Source of the DNA: Nitzschia sp. pyKryTriq1
Lineage: Eukaryota; Bacillariophyta; Bacillariophyceae; Bacillariales; Bacillariaceae
DNA: 64,000 nt
Reading direction: 5' to 3'
NCBI GenBank assembly: GCA_956465555.1
Contig: OY101117.1
Location: 248,001 to 312,000, forward strand
The position numbers and the translations under genes were made by a program. Shown here one piece after another: positions 48,045 to 60,498 of this stretch. The number at the start of each line of letters is the position of its first letter. Within the stretch, counting starts at the first letter, position 1. The notes under the pieces are model-generated. The model saw nothing but the letters and a program-made list of their open reading frames with translations, was not told where the DNA came from and ran no database searches.

Positions 48045-49242
48045 TTAGATGAGAAGAGCGGCTCCAGCAGCCAAAGCCGCGGTGGCGGAAACAATCGAAT
48101 ACGAGGATACGTAGACGCAACCAGAGTCGTCCGTGGCAAACGTAACCTTGGCAACAAGCTCGGAGGTACCTGGTTCGCTGCTTCCGTTTTGTTCAAGTTC
48201 TTGAGTGTTTTGGAGTCCACGAAGTGCGCGAAGAGCTCCAAAATCGTTGCTGGCATCACGATGGTGGACAGTGATTTTGACATAGATTGTTGCATAGTCG
48301 AAGATGACGACGGGGACGGATTTCAAAGTGATGGTCACGGACGTAGTCTTGGGTCCAGCTGGAACGGAGGAGGTATCAGATTCTTGGGTGGACTCGACAG
48401 CTAAGTTGGGCCATTCGTATTGGTCAGCGACGAAAGTCGCATCCGAAGAGGCAATGATGTTATCGGTCGTTACCACCCAAATGGAGTGGTCTCCCCCACT
48501 GACAGTGGCAGAAAGAACAATATCTGCACCAAAGGCAACGTTCGATGAAGTTGCGGCAAGTGTGATAGTAGGATTAGCAGATGTAACAGAACCATTTCCC
48601 TCGGAATCATCTTGTTGTGCACCAGCTTGAAAACTGCCAGCGGAAGTGGCAGCGTCACCGTTTGCTGTCGAGATTTCCACGGAGGATGCGATACCTGCGA
48701 CATTCACCTTGAAGGTGTAGTTCACTTCGTCCATTTTCACGTCAGTGCCTGAATTTCGGTACCACAAGATACATTTGACGACCACGTTGTAATCTTGGAC
48801 GCTTGGGACGTCGGTATCTCTGGGAAGCGCGATAGTGAAGTGAGTAGCGTCGGTAACCGTGATGTCGTTGGTTGCATCTGTTGCGCCGTAGAAGGCGTCT
48901 CCGTTAGCTCCACTCGCAATCGAATAGTCAAGCCAAGCCGTGTTATCGGCTGGAGCGTTTACAGCGTTACCAAAGTCCGAGACGTATTGTATGCCGATAT
49001 CGAGTGGCATCCCGTACTCATCGGCATCGTTGATGGTGATCTCACTAAGGGTTTCAGTAAGCTAAGGAACAGAAGAAGATGACGCGATTGTTGTTAGGGA
49101 CACCGCTGTTTGGGTTTATTCAAAGGACAACGAAAGATTGTTGATCGATGGGCTTACGTACCTGAGTTGCTCCAAGAGCTTCATGAATGGCACCGAGGCA
49201 CATGGCCAGTAGGAACAAAGGCTGAGAAGTGAAAAGCTTCAT
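48045..49242 (-). CDS. array family member A2 (copy of A1)
   Basis: Exon 1 49162-49242, intron 49062-49161, exon 2 48045-49061. The encoded protein is identical to A1, and by eye the nucleotide sequence is too, intron included. All splice sites and the stop are intact, so the copy should be functional if transcribed. Identity extends through the flanking spacer, so regulation is presumably the same. Confidence 0.9.
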
Positions 49243-51488
49243 GTTCTTTGTTTGAGACGAGGCGGGGTTTTGTGGGTGTAAAGGAAGTACTGTAGTATTG
49301 AAGACTGATGCGGTTGCTGTTTTGCAATCTGTAGATTTTGATTTTATGAGAAGATTGATCGGGTTGGGTTTTGATTTTTTGCACTTTGGACGAGGACGGG
49401 CCCTGCCGGAAATCAGGTGTCGAGGAACAACAACAAACCCCCGAACGGAGATCCTCTCAAAGACCTCTGTGGTTCGCCTTTCCTGATCCACGTACATAGG
49501 GACAATAGAAATTGAGACTACAAGTACTACTACAGTACTAACTGGAGAATCCAGAAGGGGGTTAGTTGTTAGACTACTAGCGGTAGTTTCAAGGCTCGCC
49601 GCAGGTTGGGTTCGGTTTTTTGAATGGGCTCCTTTTCAGGGCGGAATGACCTTCGATTTTGCTGCTACTATACTACCGCAGTACTCGTAAACCTTGTTGG
49701 TTTTTCGAATCAGAACAGGATGGAGTTCATGACCTCGAGTCGAAAGATTATAGCCCCTTGATAGCTATGAATACCGAGGAAGGGCCTTATGCAAATTGAG
49801 ATCTCCGGATCTCCAAATTAAAGCTCCACACGCTTTGGGACCTGTGCGCGTAGTAATAATTATTATAATTGTACTCTTATTACTGGTCATAGCGCATAAT
49901 ATGACGAGAGCATTGAGATCTCCGGTTCTCCCGATTTGAGAACTATCGTGATATATATTATTGTACTACTTCTAATAGAAAGAGTCATGGTCTTTGCGAT
50001 CCTCCTCGATACGGTAGGTGCTCTGAGATCCCTGGTTCTCCAGAGGTGACATTTCCAAAGAACAACTGATCATGGACGATAAAGATTGCGATCATGATGA
50101 TTCCAAACGGTTCGTCGAAGTAGGTCTACTAGTAGTAGTAGATCTCTGGGTCGCCTACTAAGTTCTACTCCGTGACAATTTCTCCGCAGATCTCTTTCTT
50201 TCCCAAATAATTATTGTACTCGTCTAAGCATGGATACCGTAGCAGCTGCATGGGCCTTTTGCAATCCGAAGCCATTATGGGATCGATTCAGTGCGCTGAG
50301 ATTTCTGGTTCTCCACCAGATAGAGTTGACATATATATATTTTCGAAAGAATGATATTCGCAGATGATAAAGTGGGGATTCCAAATCATTCCTCATCAGA
50401 ATAGGAAGATCTCGGGATCGCCGCCTATTCGTATTGTTTTCCTTGGAATTTATACGAATGCCGGTCCTGTATTCCTGCTGCTCCAGCAATGACCCCGTGG
50501 AATAAGAAGGTAAACAAGATAGGGCCTTTGCAAGACAAGAACCATGTCCATGTCAGTTCGAGGAGAAGGACGGCTTCCTCGCCCCCCTCTAACATGCCCC
50601 CACTTGGGGAAGAACGACCTTCACAGTACTAGTAGTCAAGGTGGTGGTATTAGTTTGCCTTACCTAGTAGTACTAGCTAGACTAAGAATACTAAGAATGC
50701 ACCCTCTAGTAGTAGGACTACTACTAGTTGATCTCTGGATCGCCTACTAAGTTAATGTTCTTTTTCTTTCTAATTGACCAGCACCAATACCAATACCGCC
50801 AAGGCGTCCATCTCTAGTAAAGTGGTGATCGTAACTCGACGACTTCTTGTAGCAGATACTAGTAGGCACTAGTCCTGGTGCGCTGCCGCGAAGATGATGA
50901 GCAGCAGCAGCAGCAGCACCAGCATTCGCAAAAATTTATCTTCTTAGTAGTGTAGTATGAGGAGGTCGTCGTCGACCTCGGGCTGTCGCTACTCTAGAGT
51001 ACGACTACTAGCAAATGGATATTTTTATATTGAAGAGGTAGTACCTATCCAAAGCACGATAACTGTCACCTATAGTAGACTACTACTAGTAAACGGATAT
51101 GGCGGAGGCGAAAGAGAGGCCACCAGCTTCGTCGCAAGGGCCCCCAAGAAAGCTAGTATACTAAGCTTCACTTCATTTCTTTACATTCTCCACTCGTCCT
51201 CTCTCAAGTAGTAGAGTATACTAGTAGAGAGCAGGAGCAGTAAAGTAATATATCATGAGTTCGTAGTTCTCTAAATTAATTGATTTTTTATATTCGGACA
51301 ATGATTGTTATCAAAAGAGGGAACATGATGTCTCTATTCGAATGTGATGCTGCTCTATCTGTCCGTGTTATGGAGCCCCTGGTAGAGATATTCCTTGTAT
51401 ATCGGATGTGTAATAGTCTATTGGATGGTTGTGCTGGGACGTCGTCGGGGGATGTCCTGGTTGCTTGTTTATGCTTGTTGTTTCTTTA
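49243..51488. other. A2-B2 spacer
   Basis: Near-identical copy of the A1-B1 spacer, including the degenerate GAGATCTCC repeats. One visible difference is ATTATAATTGTAC in place of ATTATTATTGTAC near 49861. Confidence 0.6.
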
Positions 51489-52711
51489 TTAGATGAGAAG
51501 AGCAGCAGCAGCTCCAGCAGCCAATGTGGTTGAGGAAACTATCATAAAGGATGAAACTGTGACGCAGCCAGAATCATCCGTAGCAAAAGTAACCTTGGCA
51601 ATCAAATCGGCGGCTCCAGCTGCGGTGACCTCTTCTTGAGGGATGCTGCCGACTTCTTGTTGTTGGAGTCCTCGAAGGACGCGGCGGGTCGGCATGTCGT
51701 TTCTGACATCTCTAAAGTGGACGGTCAATCGGACATAGATAACTCCCCAATTAAAAATATAGACGGGGACAGATTTCAAATGAATTGTGACGAGAGTGGT
51801 GATGGCCGTCTCGGTGGTAATATCCGCGCTGACCGCAGCGTTGGGCCATTCGTAGTCCTCTGGGTCGGTAAAGGACAGGGAATCCTGAGAGGCAATGATA
51901 TCCTCGTCGGTGTCTACCCACAGGGTATCGGTGGTTCCCTCGACACTTGCCTGCAGAACAATGTCGGCGCCAAAAGGAATGTCACTTCCTAATTGGGAAA
52001 TAATAAGAGAGCCGGGCTTCTGCGACACAACACCTCCGGCACTAATTTCATCTTCTTCTTGTGCACCAGCTTGAAAACTGCCAGCAGAAGAGGCACCGTC
52101 ACCGTTTGCTGTCGAGACTTCCACGGAGGATGCGGTACCTGCGACATTCACCTTGAAGGTGTAGCTCACTTCGTCCATTTTCACGTTAGTGCCTGAATTT
52201 CGGTACCACAAGATACATTTGACGACCACGTCGTAATCTTGGACGCTTGGGACGTCGGCATCTCTGGGAAGCGCGATAGTGAAGTGAGTAGCGTCGGTAA
52301 CCGTGATATGGGTTCCTGTAGTCGAACCGTAGAAGGCGGCTCCGTTAGCTCCACTGTCAATCGAATACTCAAGCCAAGCCTTGTTATCGGTTTCAACGTT
52401 TACAGCGTCACCAAAGTCCGAGACGTATTTTAGTTCGATCTTGGTTGGCATCCCGTACTCATCGGCAGTGACGATGTTAATATCAGTAAGGGTTTCGGTG
52501 AGCTATACGTAGAGAAAAATCATTATCGGACAAGGGTTTAGAAGAAATTAATCAATCTGGCTGGTAGGACCATCGACACCTGCACGGCTGGTCGTGATCC
52601 ATCATGCGTATTACGTACTTGCGTCTCTCCAAGACTTTCGTGCACAGTGCAGAGGCAGATTGCCAATAAGAGGGCTGGCCAGCAGGACTTGTTCAAAGTG
52701 AAAATCTTCAT
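51489..52711 (-). CDS. array family member B2 (copy of B1)
   Basis: Exon 1 52619-52711, intron 52503-52618, exon 2 51489-52502. The protein is identical to B1. Together with A2 it forms the second complete A-B pair. Confidence 0.9.
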
Positions 52712-53921
52712 TGTTGTTTTAGAGGATGAGTGCTCCACAAGTCGGCGCAAGGAGGATCATAAATTTTCGTTTTGTTTTCAAATGCTTTGATCGCGGATAT
52801 TGTGTTTCGTTTTTATGGATACTACACTGGCGACGAGTGGCGAGGCGAGCGGTGACGCCATGAGGCCCTGCACATTCTCACTACTCGCGTAACCCGAACG
52901 CGGTCGCACCGCACCGGTACATCGACTTCTCATTTTTATTCTACGAGTTAGGTTGCGTGCTCGCGAGTGGGGGTTGACGTAGAATTCTACACGTGCAGTA
53001 CCAGGACGCACAATCGAATTGGTCAATCGCGCCGAACGCCCGCCATTCGCCTCATGACGACATTGAGAGAAGCGCGGCAACAAAACACAACACATGCATC
53101 ATCCATTCAGTCATTCAGAACCTCAAATAATGGGTGCTTTTTCTCGTGCTTCATGATATAGTAATAATGCGTGCTTTTTCTCGTGCTTCACGACATCATA
53201 AAAATAATAGCAATAGCAATATCAATAAGGTCGAGATGGTTCTAAGCGCTATCGCGTATTATTGTTGATGATACTAATATTTCTGACCACTACGGTAGAA
53301 GCACGCGTTATTTTCATCATGACTCTACTAGCGCTATCGCATACTATTATTATTATTATTATTATTCTACTAGCGCTATCGCGTATCGTGGAACTGTTCT
53401 CCTCTACTAATTCCCCCTTAGTTATGCGTTAAAAGAGCTGTTTTGCAAGAAACTATAGAAGCCTACCCCTCACCCCGGTGACTCAATGAAATGTCGACTG
53501 ACTCGAATAAGAGCATGATGGTAAAAGGGGATACCCCCAACTCTAGCCCCCCCAAGGCATTTACACCCAATTGCTCTGCGCTATACCGGTAGTACGTGTA
53601 CTGTAAGCACTACCCTACCATAGGTACGTTACGCACGCATCCACCATACTACAAGTATTATCCCAGGAAACCAAAAGAATGTGCTGCTATGTTGTTGTTT
53701 CGTAAAATACACGTGAATGGAAGTATTTATTATTCTTATACTTTGTCTTTTACTTTATCTCTCTAGAGTAGAGTCAAAATGTATTTATGTCAAATAATAT
53801 GCATGTAGTGCTGTACTCGATACAACGATACACAGATACACCGATGACCGATGCAACCGCACGTGGTGATGGCCGCAGCATCTTTTTGGGAATGGTGAAT
53901 GCTGCGCTGAACAACAACTTC
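52712..53921. other. inter-unit spacer B2-A3
   Basis: Copy of the B1-A2 spacer with a 3-bp insertion near 52834. Contains the same triple CTAGCGCTATCGC block. No gene. Confidence 0.6.
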
Positions 53922-56575
53922 TTAGATGAGAAGAGCGGCTCCAGCAGCCAAAGCCGCGGTGGCGGAAACAATCGAATACGAGGATACGTAGACGCAACCA
54001 GAGTCGTCCGTGGCAAACGTAACCTTGGCAACAAGCTCGGAGGTACCTGGTTCGCTGCTTCCGTTTTGTTCAAGTTCTTGAGTGTTTTGGAGTCCACGAA
54101 GTGCGCGAAGAGCTCCAAAATCGTTGCTGGCATCACGATGGTGGACAGTGATTTTGACATAGATTGTTGCATAGTCGAAGATGACGACGGGGACGGATTT
54201 CAAAGTGATGGTCACGGACGTAGTCTTGGGTCCAGCTGGAACGGAGGAGGTATCAGATTCTTGGGTGGACTCGACAGCTAAGTTGGGCCATTCGTATTGG
54301 TCAGCGACGAAAGTCGCATCCGAAGAGGCAATGATGTTATCGGTCGTTACCACCCAAATGGAGTGGTCTCCCCCACTGACAGTGGCAGAAAGAACAATAT
54401 CTGCACCAAAGGCAACGTTCGATGAAGTTGCGGCAAGTGTGATAGTAGGATTAGCAGATGTAACAGAACCATTTCCCTCGGAATCATCTTGTTGTGCACC
54501 AGCTTGAAAACTGCCAGCGGAAGTGGCAGCGTCACCGTTTGCTGTCGAGATTTCCACGGAGGATGCGATACCTGCGACATTCACCTTGAAGGTGTAGTTC
54601 ACTTCGTCCATTTTCACGTCAGTGCCTGAATTTCGGTACCACAAGATACATTTGACGACCACGTTGTAATCTTGGACGCTTGGGACGTCGGTATCTCTGG
54701 GAAGCGCGATAGTGAAGTGAGTAGCGTCGGTAACCGTGATGTCGTTGGTTGCATCTGTTGCGCCGTAGAAGGCGTCTCCGTTAGCTCCACTCGCAATCGA
54801 ATAGTCAAGCCAAGCCGTGTTATCGGCTGGAGCGTTTACAGCGTTACCAAAGTCCGAGACGTATTGTATGCCGATATCGAGTGGCATCCCGTACTCATCG
54901 GCATCGTTGATGGTGATCTCACTAAGGGTTTCAGTAAGCTAAGGAACAGAAGAAGATGACGCGATTGTTGTTAGGGACACCGCTGTTTGGGTTTATTCAA
55001 AGGACAACGAAAGATTGTTGATCGATGGGCTTACGTACCTGAGTTGCTCCAAGAGCTTCATGAATGGCACCGAGGCACATGGCCAGTAGGAACAAAGGCT
55101 GAGAAGTGAAAAGCTTCATGTTCTTTGTTTGAGACGAGGCGGGGTTTTGTGGGTGTAAAGGAAGTACTGTAGTATTGAAGACTGATGCGGTTGCTGTTTT
55201 GCAATCTGTAGATTTTGATTTTATGAGAAGATTGATCGGGTTGGGTTTTGATTTTTTGCACTTTGGACGAGGACGGGCCCTGCCGGAAATCAGGTGTCGA
55301 GGAACAACAACAAACCCCCGAACGGAGATCCTCTCAAAGACCTCTGTGGTTCGCCTTTCCTGATCCACGTACATAGGGACAATAGAAATTGAGACTACAA
55401 GTACTACTACAGTACTAACTGGAGAATCCAGAAGGGGGTTAGTTGTTAGACTACTAGCGGTAGTTTCAAGGCTCGCCGCAGGTTGGGTTCGGTTTTTTGA
55501 ATGGGCTCCTTTTCAGGGCGGAATGACCTTCGATTTTGCTGCTACTATACTACCGCAGTACTCGTAAACCTTGTTGGTTTTTCGAATCAGAACAGGATGG
55601 AGTTCATGACCTCGAGTCGAAAGATTATAGCCCCTTGATAGCTATGAATACCGAGGAAGGGCCTTATGCAAATTGAGATCTCCGGATCTCCAAATTAAAG
55701 CTCCACACGCTTTGGGACCTGTGCGCGTAGTAATAATTATTATTATTGTACTCTTATTACTGGTCATAGCGCATAATATGACGAGAGCATTGAGATCTCC
55801 GGTTCTTCCGATTTGAGAACTATCGTGATATATATTATTGTACTACTTCTAATAGAAAGAGTCATGGTCTTTGCGATCCTCCCCGATACGGTAGGTGCTC
55901 TGAGATCCCTGGTTCTCCAGAGGTGACATTTCCAAAGAACAACTGATCATGGACGATAAAGATTGCGATCATGATGATTCCAAACGGTTCGTCGAAGTAG
56001 GTCTACTAGTAGTAGTAGATCTCTGGATCGCCTACTAAGTTCAACTCCGTGACAATTTCTCCGCAGGTCTCTTTCTTTCCCAAATAATTATTGTACTCGT
56101 CTAAGCATGGATACCGTAGCAGCTGCATGGGCCTTTTGCAATCCGAAGCCATTATGGGATCGATTCAGTGCGCTGAGATTTCTGGTTCTCCACCACCAGG
56201 TAGAGTTGACATATATATATTTTCGAAAGAATGATATTCGCAGATGATAAAGTGGGGATTCCAAATCATTCCTCATCAGAATAGGAAGATCTCGGGATCG
56301 CCGCCTATTCGTATTGTTTTCCTTGGAATTTATACGAATGCCGGTCCTGTATTCCTGCTGCTCCAGCAATGACCCCGTGGAATAAGAAGGTAAACAAGAT
56401 AGGGCCTTTGCAAGACAAGAACCATGTCCATGTCAGTTCGAGGAGAAGGACGGCTTCCTCGCCCCCCTCTAACATACCCCCACTTGGGGAAGAACGACCT
56501 TCACAGTACTAGTAGTAAAGGTGGTGGTATTAGTTTGCCCTACCTAGTAGTAGTACTAGACTAAGAATGCACCAT
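53194..56575. repeat. tandem array unit 3, partial (gene A3 only)
   Basis: Matches units 1 and 2 until about 56575, with substitutions becoming frequent from about 55800 on. It then breaks into unrelated sequence before the B gene would start. The position of a B gene is taken by the diverged member C. Confidence 0.95.
53922..55119 (-). CDS. array family member A3 (copy of A1)
   Basis: Exon 1 55039-55119, intron 54939-55038, exon 2 53922-54938. The protein is identical to A1 and A2. It is the last near-identical copy; its upstream spacer is the part of the array that starts to diverge. Confidence 0.9.
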
Positions 56576-56968
56576 GGAATTGGTGCTCCATGCACCAAGC
56601 TTTGCTACTCCTTACGTTGACCGGCAAGAAGACTCCGGAACTATCCCTCTTGAGTACTAGACAATGCTAATTGTAGTGTCGACAGCTTAATCTTCGCCTT
56701 CTAGAGTAGTAGAAAACCAATTTCCACGAATTCATTCGAAAAGAAATGGCGATGTTTGGTCTTGGATCAAGCTTTCTAGAGGACGTAGTTTTGTATCTCG
56801 GTTAGGCCTGGCGCCCGAGTTTTTTTGATTCAATCTATTGTGTTCGTTCTCAATCAAGAGAGGAGTCTTCGATGTGCTAGCCACAGCTGGGGGAGTTTGA
56901 TCCTTTTGCTTCGAGGAGCGCCCGCAAGCAGATCGCTAACGATTTTATATACCAACTTTCCTGGGCCT
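55120..56968. other. A3-C spacer, right edge of the array
   Basis: Follows the unit sequence to about 56575 with a rising number of substitutions (for example near 55806, 55882, 56029 and 56195, the last a 3-bp insertion). Then it is unique sequence. No gene is supported. Confidence 0.6.
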
Positions 56969-58148
56969 TTAGAGAAGGAAAAGTGCTCCAGTAGCTAATA
57001 TCGAGGTAGAAGCTAGCATGGACGATGATATCGAAACGGACCCAGAATTATCCGTAGCAAAAGTGACCTTTGCAAAAAGTTGGGCTGACCCTTCTTCTCC
57101 ACCAGCAGACGAGCCGGATGAGCTACTATCGTCTTGAAGTCCGCGGCGGAGGGTACGGACACGACGCAAATCGTTCGTGATGTCTCTAAAGTGCACCGGC
57201 ACTTGGATGTAGATAGTCCCCAGATCAAAGAGAATAATGGGAACAGCTTTCAAAGTAATGGTGACGGTTGTTGTTTTTGTCGGACTGGTATCAGTAGATA
57301 CCGACGAAGTAGCCGTAGTGTCCGGCCACTCGTAATCACCACCTCCAACATCAAAGTCTGTATCGCTAGAAGCTATGATGGTCTCCGTGGGAATGACCCA
57401 AATAGTATGCGAATTGCCACTCACGGTTGCTTCAAGAATAATATCGGCACCTGCAGCGATGTTGCTGCCACTCTGTGACAGTGAGACACTAGGTGTTGCC
57501 GAAAGGATGGATCCGTCTCCCAGGGTATTTTCAGTGATTTCGGCAGCAGTTATACTACCTCCATTGGTAGCGGATCCAACTGCTGTGTCAACAGTTGTCT
57601 CCGCTCCACCGACATGTATATTGAATGTGTATACGATATTGCTGACGATAAATTCCGTCCCGTCGTTGTTGTAGGTTAATACAATATCAAATTCCAAAGT
57701 GTAGTCACCAGCTGAAGGCTCGTTAGTATCTCGGGTAAGGGCAATGCTGAATATCGTAGTACTATCGACCGTCAACGTTCCACCGGTGTAGTAGTCAGCT
57801 CCGTTAGTGGACGACATCGACCATGATAACCACGCCTTGTCGTTTGAAGAAGAATCTACAGCTTGACCCAAATCTGATTCATAGACGATGGAGATACTTG
57901 TCGGCATCCCAAAAATATCTTCAGTATTTATGGTCACATCGTTTGGATCCTCAGTGAGCTGCAAGGAAACGAACGAAGAGGAACGGGCAGTTTGAGCACA
58001 TCACGTAAATACGCGGCAGATCGTCACAAGCATGAATAATATTGATCTCTCGCACCTTGGTGGCTCCATAACTCCCTTGGAGGCACCCAAGTAGGCAGAT
58101 ACCCAGTGCTAGTAGTTTCCGACGTCTTGATGGGGCAGGGGGGTTCAT
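56969..58148 (-). CDS. array family member C, diverged
   Basis: Exon 1 (58056-58148) encodes M-N-P-P-A-P-S-R-R-R-K-L-L-A-L-G and ends G-S-Y-G-A-T-K. The intron is 97 bp (57959-58055) with an unusual donor GTGCGA and acceptor GCAG. Exon 2 (56969-57958) opens L-T-E-D-P-N-D-V. The product has 360 residues. Family landmarks are kept: I-V-Y-E-S-D-L-G, A-W-L-S-W-S-M, Y-E-W-P, T-I-Y-I-Q-V-P-V-H-F-R-D, R-T-L-R-R-G-L-Q, A-K-V-T-F-A-T-D-N-S-G. The ectodomain strand reads F-D-I-V-L-T-Y with no Cys, and the end has D-N-S-G-S, so the Cys pair of A and B is missing. The position after A3 corresponds to where a B gene would be. Confidence 0.88.
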
Positions 58149-59293
58149 CGTGAAAACGTAACGAGATATTCAGAGTCTTTGGGCGATTGATGATGGAGCC
58201 AATCCGCGGGCATTCGTATATTAATGTACGAATATGATGAGAGAGGGTGCATTGTATGCTGGGGAGATATGCGCTACTACGACGAGAACTTCGTGCTACT
58301 GTATAAATTTGCGAACCCCGCGCTTCGCCCGACGACTTGCGGATATTCCACGGACACGCGTTTAATAGCGTCACGCGTACCGGTATGCGTTTTGGTACCA
58401 TTGAAACATGAGGCGACGTCACGGCAAAAAAGCAAGATCTTCCATCTCGCGGCATCTATTCTAGTGACCGCAATACAATATCCTTGCTACAACATTGCGA
58501 TCATATTATTATGACATGTCAACAATGACAACCCCTCGAATCATCATCATCATCGTAGTTACGCGTTTTCAATGCACCGTATTGAACTTATTTGTTCGAA
58601 GGAAGAAGGAGCGGGCGGAAAAGATTTTGCCTCTTGTTTGCCTGGCGATGAAATATCACGCGTAAAGAAACCTTCTGCTTGGCATCTGCTCGTACCATAC
58701 CGGAAGAAGATCTGGGGTCTCCTCCTACAAGATTGGCTGCCACATGGATAGTATGCCACTGATGACTGCCCTTCACCGCGGTGCGATGTGTTCCCGAACG
58801 AGACTGTAAGTGCTACTATGGTGGCGGTGTCGACTGTCAAGGAATCTAGCAGCCTCAAATAATACTCGGTCCGCAGCATCAGGTGCTGTTTTTCTCGCTC
58901 CATCTTTACAGCATCATCATTATTCTCTTGACCGTGTCTATCGGGGGCTCGAACGATCTTATTTCTCATACTAGCCTCCGACCACCAGCACAATGTCTTG
59001 AAGCTTCTCGTTCCCGGATGAGTCGCTGTGGATAGTATGAAGAAAGATGGACGACAAATTGGGCAAAGAAGCCAATCAATCAACTTTCGTTTTAATCTAG
59101 TTGGTCTACCATAGATGAAAAAACCAACAATATGATACTACACAATCACTGAATTTATGTTTTAACGCAGTGCGAACATGATGCATGATGGAGAAAATCG
59201 GAAAGAGCAGCCATCGAAACGACAACTCACCATACAAGATCTGGCTGACAGTCGACTTTATTATTTTCCTTGGTTACTGACTGCCCCTCTCCT
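58149..59293. other. C-D spacer
   Basis: About 1.1 kb. A 174-codon minus-strand frame at 58559-59083 has no recognisable content or signal peptide, so I do not call it a gene. Confidence 0.5.
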
Positions 59294-60498
59294 CTAAATT
59301 AAAAGGGCCGCCCCCGCACCTACTGCTGTGGTTGATATTATCGTAAAGACGGATGTCGCAACGGAGCCTGAATCGACAGCACGACCAAAAGTAACCTTGC
59401 CGACAATGTCTACGGCGCCCCCCTCCCTGGCAAGCACGGCAGTATGCCCACCCTCCAAACTGCGACGAAGAGCACGGCGGGTGCCAAAATCATGGCTGAT
59501 ATCTCGATAGTGGACCGTCAATCGGATGTAGATAGTTTGCAAATCGAAAACTTCCACTGGGACGGATTTCAAATGGATTGTGACAGTACTTTGGGTGCCC
59601 GTCTCACTGGTGACATCGGAGGCGACCGCCGGCTTGGGCCACTCGTAGTCACTTTCGTCGAAGGTCGTATCACCAGAGGCAATGACGGGATCGGTAGGAA
59701 CTACCCAAAGGGTGTGCGTACCACTTGCAGTTGTTGCAAGAAGGATAACATCCGAACCAACGGCGACATTGCTACCCGATTGTGCAAGCGATATGCTCGG
59801 TGCGGCAGAAACAACAGATCCGTTGCCTACCGAGTTCTCGGTTATACTTGGAGCGTTGAAGCTTCCCCCCGTAGTTGCTCCGCTTCCCGTGGAGACTATC
59901 GTGGACGAAGCGGCACCAGCAATTTTCACGTTGAACGTGTAGTCAACCTCGTCCATCTTGAAATCGGTTTCAGCAGTATGGTACCACAGCTTGATATTCA
60001 GCACAATGGCATAGTCGCCCACTACTGGAGCTGCGCCACTTCGGGTGAGAGCAATGCTGAATTGGGTTGTACTGTCGACAGTCAATGCGCCTGGAGGGGA
60101 GCCAGTGTAATACGCGTTGCCATTGGTCATGGACCACTCAACCCAAACTTTGCCGGAGGCTGACGATGTTACAGCCTGGCCAAAGTCACATATATATTGT
60201 ATGCTGATATCGGTCGGCATCGCAAAACTATCCTCCGCAGTAACGGATATCTCCCCAGTATCTTTTGTGAGCTTTAAACAAGAACGATTTGGAAAACAAA
60301 ACACAATGAAAACATCACAAGCACGTTAGAATACAGCCGAGAAGAGAACTATAAAAGAGTTTGGGTTGTCGAGTATCGAGGCCACCGAAATAATGTCGAT
60401 TGATTCCTATTACCTACCTGTGTTGCTCCAAGACTATCGCGGATAGCGACGAGGCAGATAACCAGCCAAAGCATATTGATAATAAGAAACGCCATCAT
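59294..60498 (-). CDS. array family member D, diverged
   Basis: Exon 1 (60418-60498) encodes M-M-A-F-L-I-I-N-M-L-W-L-V-I-C-L-V and ends S-L-G-A-T-Q. The intron is 146 bp (60272-60417, donor GTAGGT, acceptor AAAG), the longest in the family. Exon 2 (59294-60271) opens L-T-K-D-T-G-E-I. The product has 352 residues. Landmarks: I-Q-Y-I-C-D-F-G-Q-A-V, F-K-M-D-E-V-D-Y-T-F, V-G-S-D-V-I-L, Y-E-W-P, T-I-Y-I-R-L-T-V-H-Y-R-D, then R-R-A-L-R-R-S-L. The pre-anchor region is shorter than in A and B and reads D-S-G-S. There is one Cys in the mature part. Confidence 0.88.

Larger units (their letters stand above)
47317..53193. repeat. tandem array unit 2 (genes A2 and B2)
   Basis: Unit of 5877 bp. The distance from A2 to A3 is 3 bp longer than from A1 to A2 because of an in-place GAC/GAG-type insertion near 52834. 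Confidence 0.95.

Noticed and set aside
41573-56575. CRISPR array or satellite interpretation of the large repeat
   Set aside because: The unit is 5.87 kb, gene-bearing and directly repeated; it has none of the short-repeat, unique-spacer structure of CRISPR.
58559-59083. 174-codon minus-strand frame between C and D
   Set aside because: No signal peptide, domain or ordered pattern; overlapping frames are equally open, so chance is likely.
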